In this document: piece after piece, positions 46,207 to 54,736 of the stretch
Layout of the letters: each line of letters opens with the position of its first letter
How positions within the stretch are numbered: position 1 is the stretch's first letter
Source of the DNA: Deltaproteobacteria bacterium Ga0077539
Lineage (GTDB): Bacteria > Myxococcota_A > Polyangia > Polyangiales > Ga0077539
Assembly (NCBI GenBank): GCA_001465015.1
Contig: LNEO01000197.1
Coordinates: 31,937 to 95,936, forward strand
DNA length: 64,000 bases
Direction of reading: 5' to 3'
The notes under the pieces: generated by a model
What the model was told of the DNA's origin: nothing
Seen by the model: only the letters and a program-made list of their open reading frames with translations
The model's database searches: none
Program-made: the position numbers and the translations under genes

Positions 46207-47691
46207 AGCGCGACTCGACCCGTGTTCGCGTCGATCGCGGTGCTCGCTGGTCGAGTCCGTCCGCGGGCCCACTTGCGGAGGGCGTCGATCGACTCCCTCG
46301 CGGTCTTCGAGAGCGAGACCGTCTCGCCGACCGCTCGCAAGAGATCTCGGAGTTCGAGCTCACGCTGCTCGGAGAACGCATAGAGCAACGCTCCCACCAC
46401 GCATTGCTCGAGCTCCGCGCCGCTGAAGCCATCGGTGCGCGAAGACAGTTCGTCGAGGTCGAACCTCGCCGGCTCGCGCCCCCGTCGCGAGAGGTGAATC
46501 GACAGCACCTCCGCACGCTCGAGCCGCGACGGAAGGTCCACGAAGAACACCTCGTCGAAGCGCCCTTTGCGCAGGAGCTCCGGCGGAAGTGCGCTCACGT
46601 CGTTCGACGTCGCGATCACGAAGACATGAGCAGCACGGTCCTGCAGCCAGGTCAGTAGCGCGCCGAACACGCGAGACGCGGTGCCGGCGTCACCGCCCCG
46701 CGTCAGGTCGCCGAACGCGCGCCCGAGCTCGTCCAGCCACAACACGCACGGCGCCGCCGCTTCAGCCTGCGCGAGCGCGCGGCGTACGTTCGCCTCGCTC
46801 GCGCCGACGAGGCCGTGAAACAGCCGTCCCACGTCGAGCCGAAGCAAGGGAAGGGACCAACGCCGAGCGATCGCTCGCGCGCACGTCGACTTTCCCCCTC
46901 CCTGTACGCCCACCAGAAACACCCCTCGGGGCGCGTCGACGCCAAACGCGCGCGCCTCGTCGGTCCACGCTCGAGCGCGCAGGTCGAGCCAACGCTTGAG
47001 CGCGTCGAGCCCGCCGAGTTGATCGAGTCCGCGCTCTGGTTCGATCGGCTCGAGCAGGGCTCCGTCGCTCGCGGCGCGGTCTCGCTCGATCCGGACTTCG
47101 TCGAGCGAACGCTCGTCGAGCGAGCCGTAGCGGACGACGGCCCGCCGGATCGCCAGTGAAAATGCGTCGCAACGAAGCCCCCGCGCCGCCGCCGCGAGCC
47201 GAGGCGCGAGCGCGACGCTCGTCGGGCCACGATCGATTTCGGTGACGACCGCGGCGAGCTCGTCGTGCGAGGGAGGCGTCACGAAGACCTTCGCGCAGTC
47301 GCCTCGCAGCTCGGGGACCGGGCACGCGACAGGAGCGCAAAAGACCAGGGATTTTCCTGCTGCTGCGAGGGGCGCGCGAAGCTCGCGCAGCCTTCGTACG
47401 ACGACGGCTTGCGCGAGAAACGGGTGGATATCCAGCGCCGCGAGCACCGCCCGCCCGTCGGCGCGGGCAAACGCGTCGAGCGCCGCGATCGGATCGGCCG
47501 TCTTGCTGTCGACCCCGCTCGATCGAAGCGCGTGCAATCCCCGAACGCAGGACCACCGCTGCATCGCGCGACCCGTCGCGGCGCAGACACGCTCGAGCGC
47601 CGCCTTCTTCGGCCTCGAGCCAGACGAGCGGGGCGCCAGCGCGGAGCGCCAGAGAGAGCTCTTCCTCCCAATCAACGGGGGCTGTGGCCAT
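46203..47691 (-). CDS. Ycf46-like AAA+ ATPase, interrupted by an apparent one-base insertion
   Basis: A roughly 495-residue AAA+ protein. The N-terminus reads MATAPVDWEEELSLALRAG and LVWLEAEE from ATG 47691 in one frame. The rest, from AALERVCAATGRAMQRWSC onward, is in another. The two join near 47600-47611 at GAAGAAGGCGGCG, where removing one G restores E-E-A-A-L-E-R. The long track ORF upstream of this is a shadow of maf and yggS. The ATPase module has Walker A GVQGGGKST, Walker B CVLWLDELGRAF, IATSNDVSALPPELLRKGRF and RFDEVFFVDLP. The extended DIHPFLAQAVVVRRLREL region matches Ycf46-type proteins of cyanobacteria and proteobacteria. The first gene of the cluster, it overlaps the next (GTGA). 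Confidence 0.85.
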
Positions 47692-47798
47692 TCGCCGGCG
47701 GAGTGTACCGCAGCACGCGCGGCGCCGCGCAGCGCGAAGACTGTCGGTCTCTCGATCGCCGTCATGGTTGACGTTCTGCGAATCCAGGGCATGTTGTC

Positions 47799-48434
47799 AT
47801 GCAGTCGATGCGGCAACGTATCAGTGTAGAACACCCGCTCATGCTCGGCTCGCGCTCGCCGAGGCGCGCGCAGCTGCTCGCGCAATGCGGCGTTCCCTAC
47901 GAGGTCTTCGCGACGGACGTGGACGAACGCCTTCAAGCAGGCGAGCGGCCAGACGCGCTCGCGACGCGCCTGGCGAGGCAAAAGGGCGCAGCCACCGTGA
48001 GCGCCTTTCAAAAGAGCGGACGTGACCCGAGCGCGCATTGGTTTCTTTGCGCCGACACGATCGTCCACGTGCAAGGCGAGCTGCTCGGCAAGCCGCGAGA
48101 CATTCAAGACGCGCGTCGCATGCTTCGTCTGCTCTCGGGTCGGACGCATTTCGTGACGACCGGCTTCGTCGTGCACAGCGCCGATGTCTTCGATGCTCCC
48201 GTGTACGCCGAGACGACCGCGGTGACGTTTCGTCCCGTCGCTGAGGACGAGGTCCAGCGCTATGTCGCGAGCGGCGAGGGCACCGACAAGGCTGGCGGGT
48301 ACGCGATCCAAGGGCTCGCGAGCGCGTTTTGCGAGCGGCTCGAGGGCTCGTACGCCAACGTCGTGGGGCTCCCTGTGCATCGCGTCATCGAAGTGCTCCT
48401 CGACCTCGGAGCGATCGACGGATACCCGCTGTGA
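47799..48434 (+). CDS. maf: Maf-family nucleotide pyrophosphatase
   Basis: Hydrolyses non-canonical or pyrimidine nucleoside triphosphates to monophosphates; linked to septum regulation in Bacillus. 211 residues with LGSRSPRRAQLLAQCG near the N-terminus, ADTIVHVQGELLGKP, FVTTGFVVHSADV and the signature KAGGYAIQGLASAFCERL. The first ATG may be at 47799; an internal Met precedes LGSRSPRR. It is divergent from the AAA cluster and overlaps yggS (GTGA). Confidence 0.92.
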   Translation: MQSMRQRISVEHPLMLGSRSPRRAQLLAQCGVPYEVFATDVDERLQAGERPDALATRLARQKGAATVSAFQKSGRDPSAHWFLCADTIVHVQGELLGKPRDIQDARRMLRLLSGRTHFVTTGFVVHSADVFDAPVYAETTAVTFRPVAEDEVQRYVASGEGTDKAGGYAIQGLASAFCERLEGSYANVVGLPVHRVIEVLLDLGAIDGYPL

Positions 48435-49150
48435 CTGCGCAGCACGAAGCGTCGATCGCGGCGTCGATCGCCGCGGTTCGCGCGTCGATCGAGTCTGCGT
48501 GCGCAGCGGTCGGGCGCGATCCCCGCTCGGTCCAGCTCGTCGCCGTCTCGAAGCTTCAACCAGCATCGTCGATCCGAGCTGCGTACGCCGCTGGGCACCG
48601 TGATTTTGGCGAAAATTACGTTCAGGAGCTCACAACGAAGCACGCCGAGCTCGCGGGTCTCGAGGGGCTTCGATGGCACGTCACCGGACACCTGCAGCGC
48701 AACAAGGCTCGCGACGTCGTCGCGCTCGCCGCGCTCGTTCACACGGTTGATTCTGAGCGCATCGCAGTGGCCCTCGATCGGGCTTGCGTCGAGATCGAGC
48801 GCGCGTCGCTCCCTGTGCTCGTACAGGTCAACGTCGGCGGCGAAGCGCAGAAGTCTGGTTGCGATCCGGCCGCTCTTCCGTCGCTGCTCGACGCGCTCGC
48901 GAAGCTGCCTCGCGTCCGCGTCGCGGGACTGATGACCGTTCCGCCCCACACCGAGGACGCCGCAGAGTCGAAGCGGTATTTCGATGCGCTCGTCCAGCTT
49001 CGCGACGCAAACGGCGGCGCGACTTCGCTGCCCGAGCTGTCCATGGGCATGACGCACGACCTGAGCTACGCGGTCGCCGCGGGCGCGACGATCGTTCGCG
49101 TCGGAACAGCGATCTTCGGAGAGAGACCGCCACGCTCGAGCTCGAACTGA
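48431..49150 (+). CDS. YggS-family PLP homeostasis protein
   Basis: A 239-residue PLP-binding protein of the YggS/YlmE family. The GTG at 48431 overlaps the maf stop (GTGA). The PLP lysine lies in LVAVSKLQPASSI near residue 33. Conserved segments HRDFGENYVQEL, WHVTGHLQRNKARDV and the C-terminal GMTHDLSYAVAAGATIVRVG and FGERP match the family. It buffers pyridoxal phosphate and affects amino-acid pools. Confidence 0.92.
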   Translation: MTAQHEASIAASIAAVRASIESACAAVGRDPRSVQLVAVSKLQPASSIRAAYAAGHRDFGENYVQELTTKHAELAGLEGLRWHVTGHLQRNKARDVVALAALVHTVDSERIAVALDRACVEIERASLPVLVQVNVGGEAQKSGCDPAALPSLLDALAKLPRVRVAGLMTVPPHTEDAAESKRYFDALVQLRDANGGATSLPELSMGMTHDLSYAVAAGATIVRVGTAIFGERPPRSSSN

Positions 49151-49200
49151 GCGCGCGTCGTCGATTCACGTCCCCCGTGCGATGACCTGGCTCGCGACGA

Positions 49201-49593
49201 TCAGGCCGTGTCGCTCGCGGCCTGTGCGCTGTCTTCCGCGGCCAGAGCACGATCGATCTCTTCGATCGCCTCTGCCACCGCGCGGCGCGCGGCCGCTTCG
49301 ACCTCGCGCTCGCGCGCCTCTGCGGCGGCGACGGCGCGCTTCGCTTCGTCACGAGCCTCGTCGGCCTTGCGTCGAGCCGTCGCGAGCTCGTCGGCGAGGT
49401 CGAGCGCGACGAGCGCGAGCACCGTGGCGGGCGCGGCGTTGCGCGTCGAGCCTTGAATCGTCGAGAATCGATCGTTGACGAGCTTGGCCAACTCGACAAG
49501 GTGCGTCTCGTCCGCGTGCGCGCGAAGGCGGATGCGTTGTCCGCCGATCTCGAGCGCGATCGCTGCGCGCGGCTTGTCGAGTTCGGACGTCAT
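49201..49593 (-). CDS. zapA: Cell division protein ZapA
   Basis: A 130-residue FtsZ-ring stabiliser. The start is ATG 49593 with AAGGTG upstream. The N-terminal domain (AAIALEIGGQRIRLRAHAD and THLVELAKLVNDRFSTIQ) fits ZapA, and a long Ala/Glu/Arg coiled-coil follows (EARDEAKRAVAAAEARERE). The tail is longer than usual. It is in line with the PpiC-roadblock operon but separated by 94 bases, so it may have its own promoter. Confidence 0.85.
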   Translation of the reverse strand: MTSELDKPRAAIALEIGGQRIRLRAHADETHLVELAKLVNDRFSTIQGSTRNAAPATVLALVALDLADELATARRKADEARDEAKRAVAAAEAREREVEAAARRAVAEAIEEIDRALAAEDSAQAASDTA

Positions 49594-49687
49594 CGAAGAC
49601 ACCTTACCGATGGCGTTTCGATCGTTCAAGTCCCCACGCGCGCGCATTTCGCAGTCGCTACGACAGAAGAGGTCGCTGTGCGTCGAT

Positions 49688-50713
49688 TCAGTCCGCGTCG
49701 TCTTCCGGTGACGATGGCGTCGGGGCGCTCGATCGCCGCAGGACGGACCCGACGAACGAGCCGAGATCGAGGCCGAGCAGACCGCTCACCGTGGCGCGCG
49801 CGGCCGCGACGCGCGTCGCGGACTCGAGCGCAGGAGCCACGCGGTCCATCAGCGATCCGAGCATGCCTCTCGCTGTGACGATCGCCGAGCGCGCGACATC
49901 CGCCCCGAGCGCGGCGACGACCCAGGGCGGCGTCGGGTCGATTGCGAGCTGGCCCTCGTTGAACGCTCGCGACCACGCTCCCGCTTGCTCGCTTCGAAGG
50001 AGCGCTTCGAGGGTCGAGGTCTTCGTGTGTACTCCGACATGAACCGACGCGAGCTCCCGATCGATCCATGCGCGCACGGCTTGCGTGTCGCGACGCGCGT
50101 CGCCGCTGAGCGCGCCGACTGCGTCGACGATCCGTTCGGTTCCGATGATCGTGAGCGGCGCGCCCACCGGTCTCGCGACCGCGATCGCGGCGTCGAGCGT
50201 CGAATCGTCGCGAAACAGCAGCGCAAACGCGGCCCTGCCCGCGGGCAGGACGAGGTCTGCGGTCGCGTCGACCACGGTTCGCGTCGGTCGCGGCAGGCCG
50301 CCTGGGACGAGGTCGGGCCAGAAGAACAGCCTTCGTTCATCGACGATCTCTCGAACCGCGTCGAGCAGCAGCAGCCATCCCTCGCGCGACGGCTCGTCGA
50401 GGTCGACGCGCGCTCCCCAGCGGTCCAGCAACAGCTCGAGCGCGCCCTCTTCGATCGCGATGACGAAGCGCGCGTCGAACTGCTCGGCGAGCGCTTGCAT
50501 CGAGCTCGCGCCACGCCAGGCCGTCGCTTCGCAGCGTCCCCTGTGCGAGTGCACGGCCGCGACCACCGCTGCGTCGCGAAACACCAGCAGCAACAGCCCG
50601 CCTGGCGCGCGCTCGCGCGCTGCGTGAGCGTTGGGAGGACGCGACGCGAACCCAGGCGCGAAGATCGTCACGAGGCGGTGCCAGCTCTTGGCGTCGAACC
50701 CTTCGAATCGCAT
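49688..50713 (-). CDS. Hypothetical protein of the PpiC operon
   Basis: A 341-residue soluble protein; its ATG at 50713 shares a base with the upstream stop (TGATG). The sequence has alternating strands and helices (GLLLLVFRDAAVVAAVHSHR; RFVIAIEEGALELLLDRWGA; AAFALLFRDDSTLDAAIAVA) that look like an alpha/beta fold. The C-terminal part is Ala/Gly-rich, ending in an acidic Pro tail. No signal peptide or catalytic motif is visible. I do not recognise the family. Confidence 0.6.
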   Translation of the reverse strand: MRFEGFDAKSWHRLVTIFAPGFASRPPNAHAARERAPGGLLLLVFRDAAVVAAVHSHRGRCEATAWRGASSMQALAEQFDARFVIAIEEGALELLLDRWGARVDLDEPSREGWLLLLDAVREIVDERRLFFWPDLVPGGLPRPTRTVVDATADLVLPAGRAAFALLFRDDSTLDAAIAVARPVGAPLTIIGTERIVDAVGALSGDARRDTQAVRAWIDRELASVHVGVHTKTSTLEALLRSEQAGAWSRAFNEGQLAIDPTPPWVVAALGADVARSAIVTARGMLGSLMDRVAPALESATRVAAARATVSGLLGLDLGSFVGSVLRRSSAPTPSSPEDDAD

Positions 50714-52104
50714 CACGACGCCCGGTCCTCTCGTCGGTGAAACACTGCGACCGCGCCTGGCTGCATCGTGTGTTCGCCTCCTGGAATCCAGCGCTGGCGG
50801 GGGTCGCGGACGGTCGCAGGCGTCATCGTCGTCGAGAGCAGGACGAGCTGTCCGTCCGAGCGGCGCGCGAGGACCGCGCGCGAGACGTCGCACTCGAGCT
50901 CGAGCTCCGAGAGAGTTTGGTCCCCGCGAACCTCGTGGTGGTCGAGCAAGCCGAACTGCGCGAGCCAGCCGCGCGAGATCGGCGACAACCACCCTGATGG
51001 TCGTGCGACGGGCGTCGCGTCTCCTTCGTGCACCGTCGGCGCGATCGCGCTGCACTCGTCGAACAGCGCGCGCCACCGCTGCGCGACTCGTTGCGCGACG
51101 CCCTTGGGGTCGAGCAACGATCCCACCCATCCTTCGCCGCACCAGGCGTAGCGCAGGACGATTTCGCTCGCGCCGGCGGCGATCGCGACGCGCGCCACCG
51201 CCGCGGCGTCTCGGTTGCGAAGCGGGCGCGCGAACGGCGACGAGCCGCACTGAACGTCGAAGCGCGCTCCGTGCGCGCTCGTCGCGACGGCGTCGCTTAC
51301 CTCGGCCCACAGCGCCTCGCTCCCCACGGAGGTGAACGGCAGCGCGCAATCTACTGGAAATCGAGCGGCGATCGAGTGGGCTGCGGGCGCGGCGGTGCGC
51401 GGTCCGATCAGCGAGCAGCGGAGCTTGTCCTCTGGCGCGCCGCTCTCGAGCGCCGCGTTGGCGAGAGCCTCGTACCACGCCAGCGCGATGCGATCGGCGC
51501 GCTCGGCGCGCTCGGCGCGCTCGGCGGGAACCGGCCCGGCGTCAGGGTGGCGGTCTTCGTCGATCGGGTCGCGAAGGGGGGCGAAGGTTCCGGCGCCCAC
51601 GGTAAGCGAGTCGATTCGGTCGAAGCCGCTCTCGCCGACCGCGCGGGTCGCGGCGCGAATCCACGCCGCGCAGCGATCGATGAAGACACGGCTGGCGAAG
51701 GATGGCGCCGCAGTGGGGGTAAGGGAGATCGGCTCGATCACCGCGCCCCGCCGCGCGTTGCGCGCGATGACGGCGGGGTCGTCGATCACCGTTCGAGGAA
51801 CGCCGAAGCCCGGCTCTCCCTCGACGCACCGCGGTCCCAACCGCACACGCACGGCGAGACCCGCGCGCCTGGCGGCGTCGATCGCGCCGTGAATCGAGCG
51901 AGCGCCGCGCTCGCGCGCGTCGAAGTCGAAGCGTCCAGCGCTGGCTTCGTGTTTGGACCACACCAGCGGCAAATCGACAGCGTCGAAGCCGAGCTCGCGA
52001 AGCGTCGCGAACCCGACGTCGAGCGCGGCGGGGTCGATCGTGTCGAACCGCACCATTGCTGCGCGAGTCGCGCGCGCGGTGCTGGTCAATGAAGCGTTGC
52101 TCAT
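50713..52104 (-). CDS. Glycoside hydrolase-like protein (GH35/GH42-type barrel)
   Basis: A 463-residue protein without a signal peptide. The first 120 residues (LRELGFDAVDLPLVWSKHEA, then RFDFDARERGARSIHGAIDA and GLAVRVRLGPRCVEGEPGFG) closely follow the first strands of GH35/GH42 beta-galactosidases: a Trp-x-x-His-Glu-type motif, a FDF turn and an arginine-rich strand. The usual catalytic glutamates are not clearly placed. The C-terminal part (SGWLSPISRGWLAQFGLLDH) may be a beta-sandwich. It could be a sugar-binding or inactive relative. The stop overlaps the next start. Confidence 0.6.
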   Translation of the reverse strand: MSNASLTSTARATRAAMVRFDTIDPAALDVGFATLRELGFDAVDLPLVWSKHEASAGRFDFDARERGARSIHGAIDAARRAGLAVRVRLGPRCVEGEPGFGVPRTVIDDPAVIARNARRGAVIEPISLTPTAAPSFASRVFIDRCAAWIRAATRAVGESGFDRIDSLTVGAGTFAPLRDPIDEDRHPDAGPVPAERAERAERADRIALAWYEALANAALESGAPEDKLRCSLIGPRTAAPAAHSIAARFPVDCALPFTSVGSEALWAEVSDAVATSAHGARFDVQCGSSPFARPLRNRDAAAVARVAIAAGASEIVLRYAWCGEGWVGSLLDPKGVAQRVAQRWRALFDECSAIAPTVHEGDATPVARPSGWLSPISRGWLAQFGLLDHHEVRGDQTLSELELECDVSRAVLARRSDGQLVLLSTTMTPATVRDPRQRWIPGGEHTMQPGAVAVFHRREDRAS

Positions 52105-52120
52105 CGTGTTGCGTCTTCGC

Positions 52121-52756
52121 TCAGAGCGCCCTGCGCGTCCAGCGGTTGATGGTCGCGTCGAACCATACGAGCAGCTCCTCGCCGTCGTCGAGGCGAACGA
52201 GGACCTCGATCCCCGCCTCGCCCTGATAGAACCCGAGCGACTGTTCGACGCGGCGCTGGACCCCGCCGTCGTCGATGACGACGGGGCCCATGCTTCGAAA
52301 CCGGCTCGAGACCTTGGGCGGAGCTTCGGCTGCGCGCAGGCGCGCGAAAGACGGCGGCGGCGGCAGGCCAGACTCCCTCAGAAGCTCGATGGCGGCGTCG
52401 ACTACTGCGTCCGCGACGCGCGCGGTGATCGTGGGCGATCCGACGAGCAGCACGAGGTCGTACCCTTCGGACACGCAGCGCGCGATCGCGCTTCGACGCG
52501 TCCCTTCGACGCGGACCTCGAGCGCCGAGCCCGCCGAGAGCTTGGCCGTGCTCTGCCTCACGGCGGCGAGGACGATGGTGAACTCCGCGCCGGTGATGCG
52601 AGCATCGAAGGGGTCGATTCGCGCGCACAGGTCGACGGTCTCTCCTTCGGGATCGACGAACACCGCGCACAGCGCGTTGGGGACGGCCGCGACGAGCGCA
52701 TCGAGCACGGCGCTGAACCCAGTGACTGCTTGATCCCGCGACGGTGGAGTGTTCAT
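52121..52756 (-). CDS. Roadblock/LC7-like domain protein
   Basis: A 211-residue cytosolic protein. Residues about 10-110 resemble the roadblock/LC7 fold (VAAVPNALCAVFVDPEGETV; AIARCVSEGYDLVLLVGSP; IDAAIELLRESG-type helix). Such domains dimerise and regulate small GTPases such as MglA, but no GTPase gene is nearby. The C-terminal 90 residues (QSLGFYQGEAGIEVLVRLDD) form a beta-rich segment. The start overlaps the PpiC stop (ATGA). Confidence 0.6.
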   Translation of the reverse strand: MNTPPSRDQAVTGFSAVLDALVAAVPNALCAVFVDPEGETVDLCARIDPFDARITGAEFTIVLAAVRQSTAKLSAGSALEVRVEGTRRSAIARCVSEGYDLVLLVGSPTITARVADAVVDAAIELLRESGLPPPPSFARLRAAEAPPKVSSRFRSMGPVVIDDGGVQRRVEQSLGFYQGEAGIEVLVRLDDGEELLVWFDATINRWTRRAL

Positions 52757-53673
52757 CGCGACGCCTCGGGGTTGTCGACCAGCCTCACGCGATACCGTGC
52801 TCGAAGCTCGACGAGCAGCGCTTGGAGCGCCCGGGCGCGGGCGAGCGACACTGCCTCGCCGAGCACGGCCCTCTCGACTTCGGCGGGATCGGTGGTCACC
52901 CCGTCCTCGCGTCGTTCGAGCACGATCACGTGAAGTCCGAACGGCGTTTCGACGACCGGCGAGACGCCATTGGGGCGTTCGATCGCCGCCGCAGCGCGAG
53001 CGAATTCTGGATCGATCGTGTCGGCGCGGCCCGTCGCGCCGCTTGGATCGAAGCCATGCACCTGCTCGACGCGAACCGCTCCCTCGCCCGGGATGCCCTC
53101 GGCGATCGCTCGGACGCGGTTGAAGTCGAGAGGCGTGGTGTGCGCTGTGAGCGCGGCGCGAATCGCTTCAGCGCGCGCGCGGCGCGCGGTTGTGTCTGTC
53201 GACGGCCCGGCGTCGGCGTCGCGAGGCAAGAGCGCGTGCCACACATACTGCAGCGGCCCGTGTGAGAGCGCGAAGCCTCGCGTTCGCCGCGCGGCCTCGA
53301 CGGCTCCGCGGGGGACGTTGTGCTCGGTCACCCGCGCCTCGACGGCCCGCGCGAGGAGCGTCTGCACTTCGGCCCGACGCGCGACGTCGCGTACGAGAGG
53401 ATCTCCGAGCGCTCCCCGCTTGATCGCATGAGCTGCGAGCAATCGGAGTTCGGCGTATCGCTCGAGCGCCTGCCGCGCGTCCCCGATTTGCGCTGTGCGC
53501 GCGAAGTCCTGGAGCTCCGCTGCCGTGATCGTCTCGGCCCCGATCCGCGCAACGATCGGGCCCGGCTGCGCGGGAGACAGCACCCGCGTCTCGGTCTCGA
53601 CGCCGGCGGGTCCCGCGCAGCGCGCGGCAGTCAGCGATACGAGCATCAACGCGAGACAACGAGTGGCGAGCAT
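52753..53673 (-). CDS. PpiC-type peptidyl-prolyl isomerase lipoprotein
   Basis: A 306-residue periplasmic parvulin. The signal LATRCLALMLVSLTAARC may be lipoprotein-type (AARC). After an N-terminal chaperone-like helical region (ITAAELQDFARTAQIGDARQ), the parvulin domain ends with GVSPVVETPFGLHVIVLERR, the typical motif. A C-terminal helix follows. It is the first gene of a coupled operon with a roadblock-like protein and a GH-like protein. It may fold outer-membrane or secreted proteins. Confidence 0.85.
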   Translation of the reverse strand: MLATRCLALMLVSLTAARCAGPAGVETETRVLSPAQPGPIVARIGAETITAAELQDFARTAQIGDARQALERYAELRLLAAHAIKRGALGDPLVRDVARRAEVQTLLARAVEARVTEHNVPRGAVEAARRTRGFALSHGPLQYVWHALLPRDADAGPSTDTTARRARAEAIRAALTAHTTPLDFNRVRAIAEGIPGEGAVRVEQVHGFDPSGATGRADTIDPEFARAAAAIERPNGVSPVVETPFGLHVIVLERREDGVTTDPAEVERAVLGEAVSLARARALQALLVELRARYRVRLVDNPEASR

Positions 53674-53700
53674 CTTCGGGCGCAGCCTCCGACTGAACCG

Positions 53701-53892
53701 CTATTCAGCGCTCTCGGGTCGAATGAACTCGACCCCCGCTCCGAGCGTCAGCCAGACCACGATCCCAGCGAGGATCGAGGCAACGAACTCCCGTCGATCC
53801 ACGGACGCGAGCGCTTTGTAGAACATCGCGAGCGCCACCGCGACGAGCACGAACCCGAGGGCTCGCACTATGCTGTCGGACCACCGTCGCAC
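53701..53892 (-). CDS. Small hypothetical membrane protein
   Basis: A 63-residue protein with two membrane helices (IVRALGFVLVAVALAMFYKA and FVASILAGIVVWLTLGAGVE). It lies just upstream of the PpiC gene (27 bases) on the same strand. A real small protein is plausible from composition; no family is recognised. Confidence 0.5.
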   Translation of the reverse strand: MRRWSDSIVRALGFVLVAVALAMFYKALASVDRREFVASILAGIVVWLTLGAGVEFIRPESAE

Positions 53893-53945
53893 GTCGATCG
53901 CTCCTGGCTACTCGTTCTGCGGTTCGTTGTAACCCATCTTCGGCT

Positions 53946-54659
53946 CTACCGGGCGTGCTCGACCCACCACCAAAGCGCGCCGAACGCGAATGACCACACG
54001 ACCATGGCTACGGCACGCGCCCTTCGGCCGTAGGGCGAGCCCTTTCCGCGCACGAGCTTCGGGCCAGCCGAAAGCGTCCACAGGAGCGCGAAGAGCAGGC
54101 CAACGGATGACACCATGGTGTCGCGGGCGCTCGCGAAGCCCGGACCGAGCGCGCGTTCGGGTCCGGTCAAGGCTCGCGCCGCGAGCCTCGCGGGCGCGAT
54201 CAGCGCGAGAAACGCGCCTCCCAGGCCGAGAGCCAGCCACGCGACCCAGCGCAGAGGAGGCGGTGCGGTGACGGCTCGAGCACTCACGCGCTGACCGAGC
54301 GCCACCCGCGGCGCCGAGGCTTGGTGGAGCGCGAGGACCGCGACGAAGTACCCGATGGCAGTGAGGGCCGCGACGATCCGCGCGATCGGGTCGAAGCGGG
54401 GCAGTGTTCGAGCGGTCACGGACGTAAGGGCGAGTAAGCTCGGGGCGAGGGCGAGCGCGCCGGTCAATCCGCGCACGTCGCGGGCGCCTACGCGAGGGAT
54501 CGACCACAGCATCGCGCCGGCGGCGGCGGTCGCGCAGACGCTGGGAAACGCCGCGAGATCTCCCCGTCCGAGAACGATCGGAAGCACCGCGCACTGCGCG
54601 AGAAGCACTGCGCCGAGAACGTAGGCCGCGGACTGCGCGGTGGCCGGCGTGGGGGTCAT
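53946..54659 (-). CDS. Hypothetical multi-pass membrane protein
   Basis: A 237-residue protein with about six membrane helices (AAYVLGAVLLAQCAVLPIVL, ALALAPSLLALTSVT, PPLRWVAWLALGLGGAFLAL, VSSVGLLFALLWTLSAG, AVAMVVWSFAFGALWWWVEH). No motif is recognised. It is divergent from the kinase gene and may share an operon with the small membrane gene downstream. Confidence 0.6.
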   Translation of the reverse strand: MTPTPATAQSAAYVLGAVLLAQCAVLPIVLGRGDLAAFPSVCATAAAGAMLWSIPRVGARDVRGLTGALALAPSLLALTSVTARTLPRFDPIARIVAALTAIGYFVAVLALHQASAPRVALGQRVSARAVTAPPPLRWVAWLALGLGGAFLALIAPARLAARALTGPERALGPGFASARDTMVSSVGLLFALLWTLSAGPKLVRGKGSPYGRRARAVAMVVWSFAFGALWWWVEHAR

Positions 54660-54736
54660 CGCTGTCCGGGAGTGTACGATGATCTTCGACGTTGACGTCG
54701 ATCTGCGGATGTTTGAGGTAGAGTGTCTCAGCCATC

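Noticed and set aside
47692-48566. Upstream part of the 787-codon AAA ORF
   Set aside because: It lies antisense to maf and yggS. The Ycf46-like N-terminus is in a different frame, starting at 47691.
49151-49200. 6S RNA next to zapA
   Set aside because: Only 50 bases follow zapA before yggS, too short for 6S RNA, and no such fold is visible.
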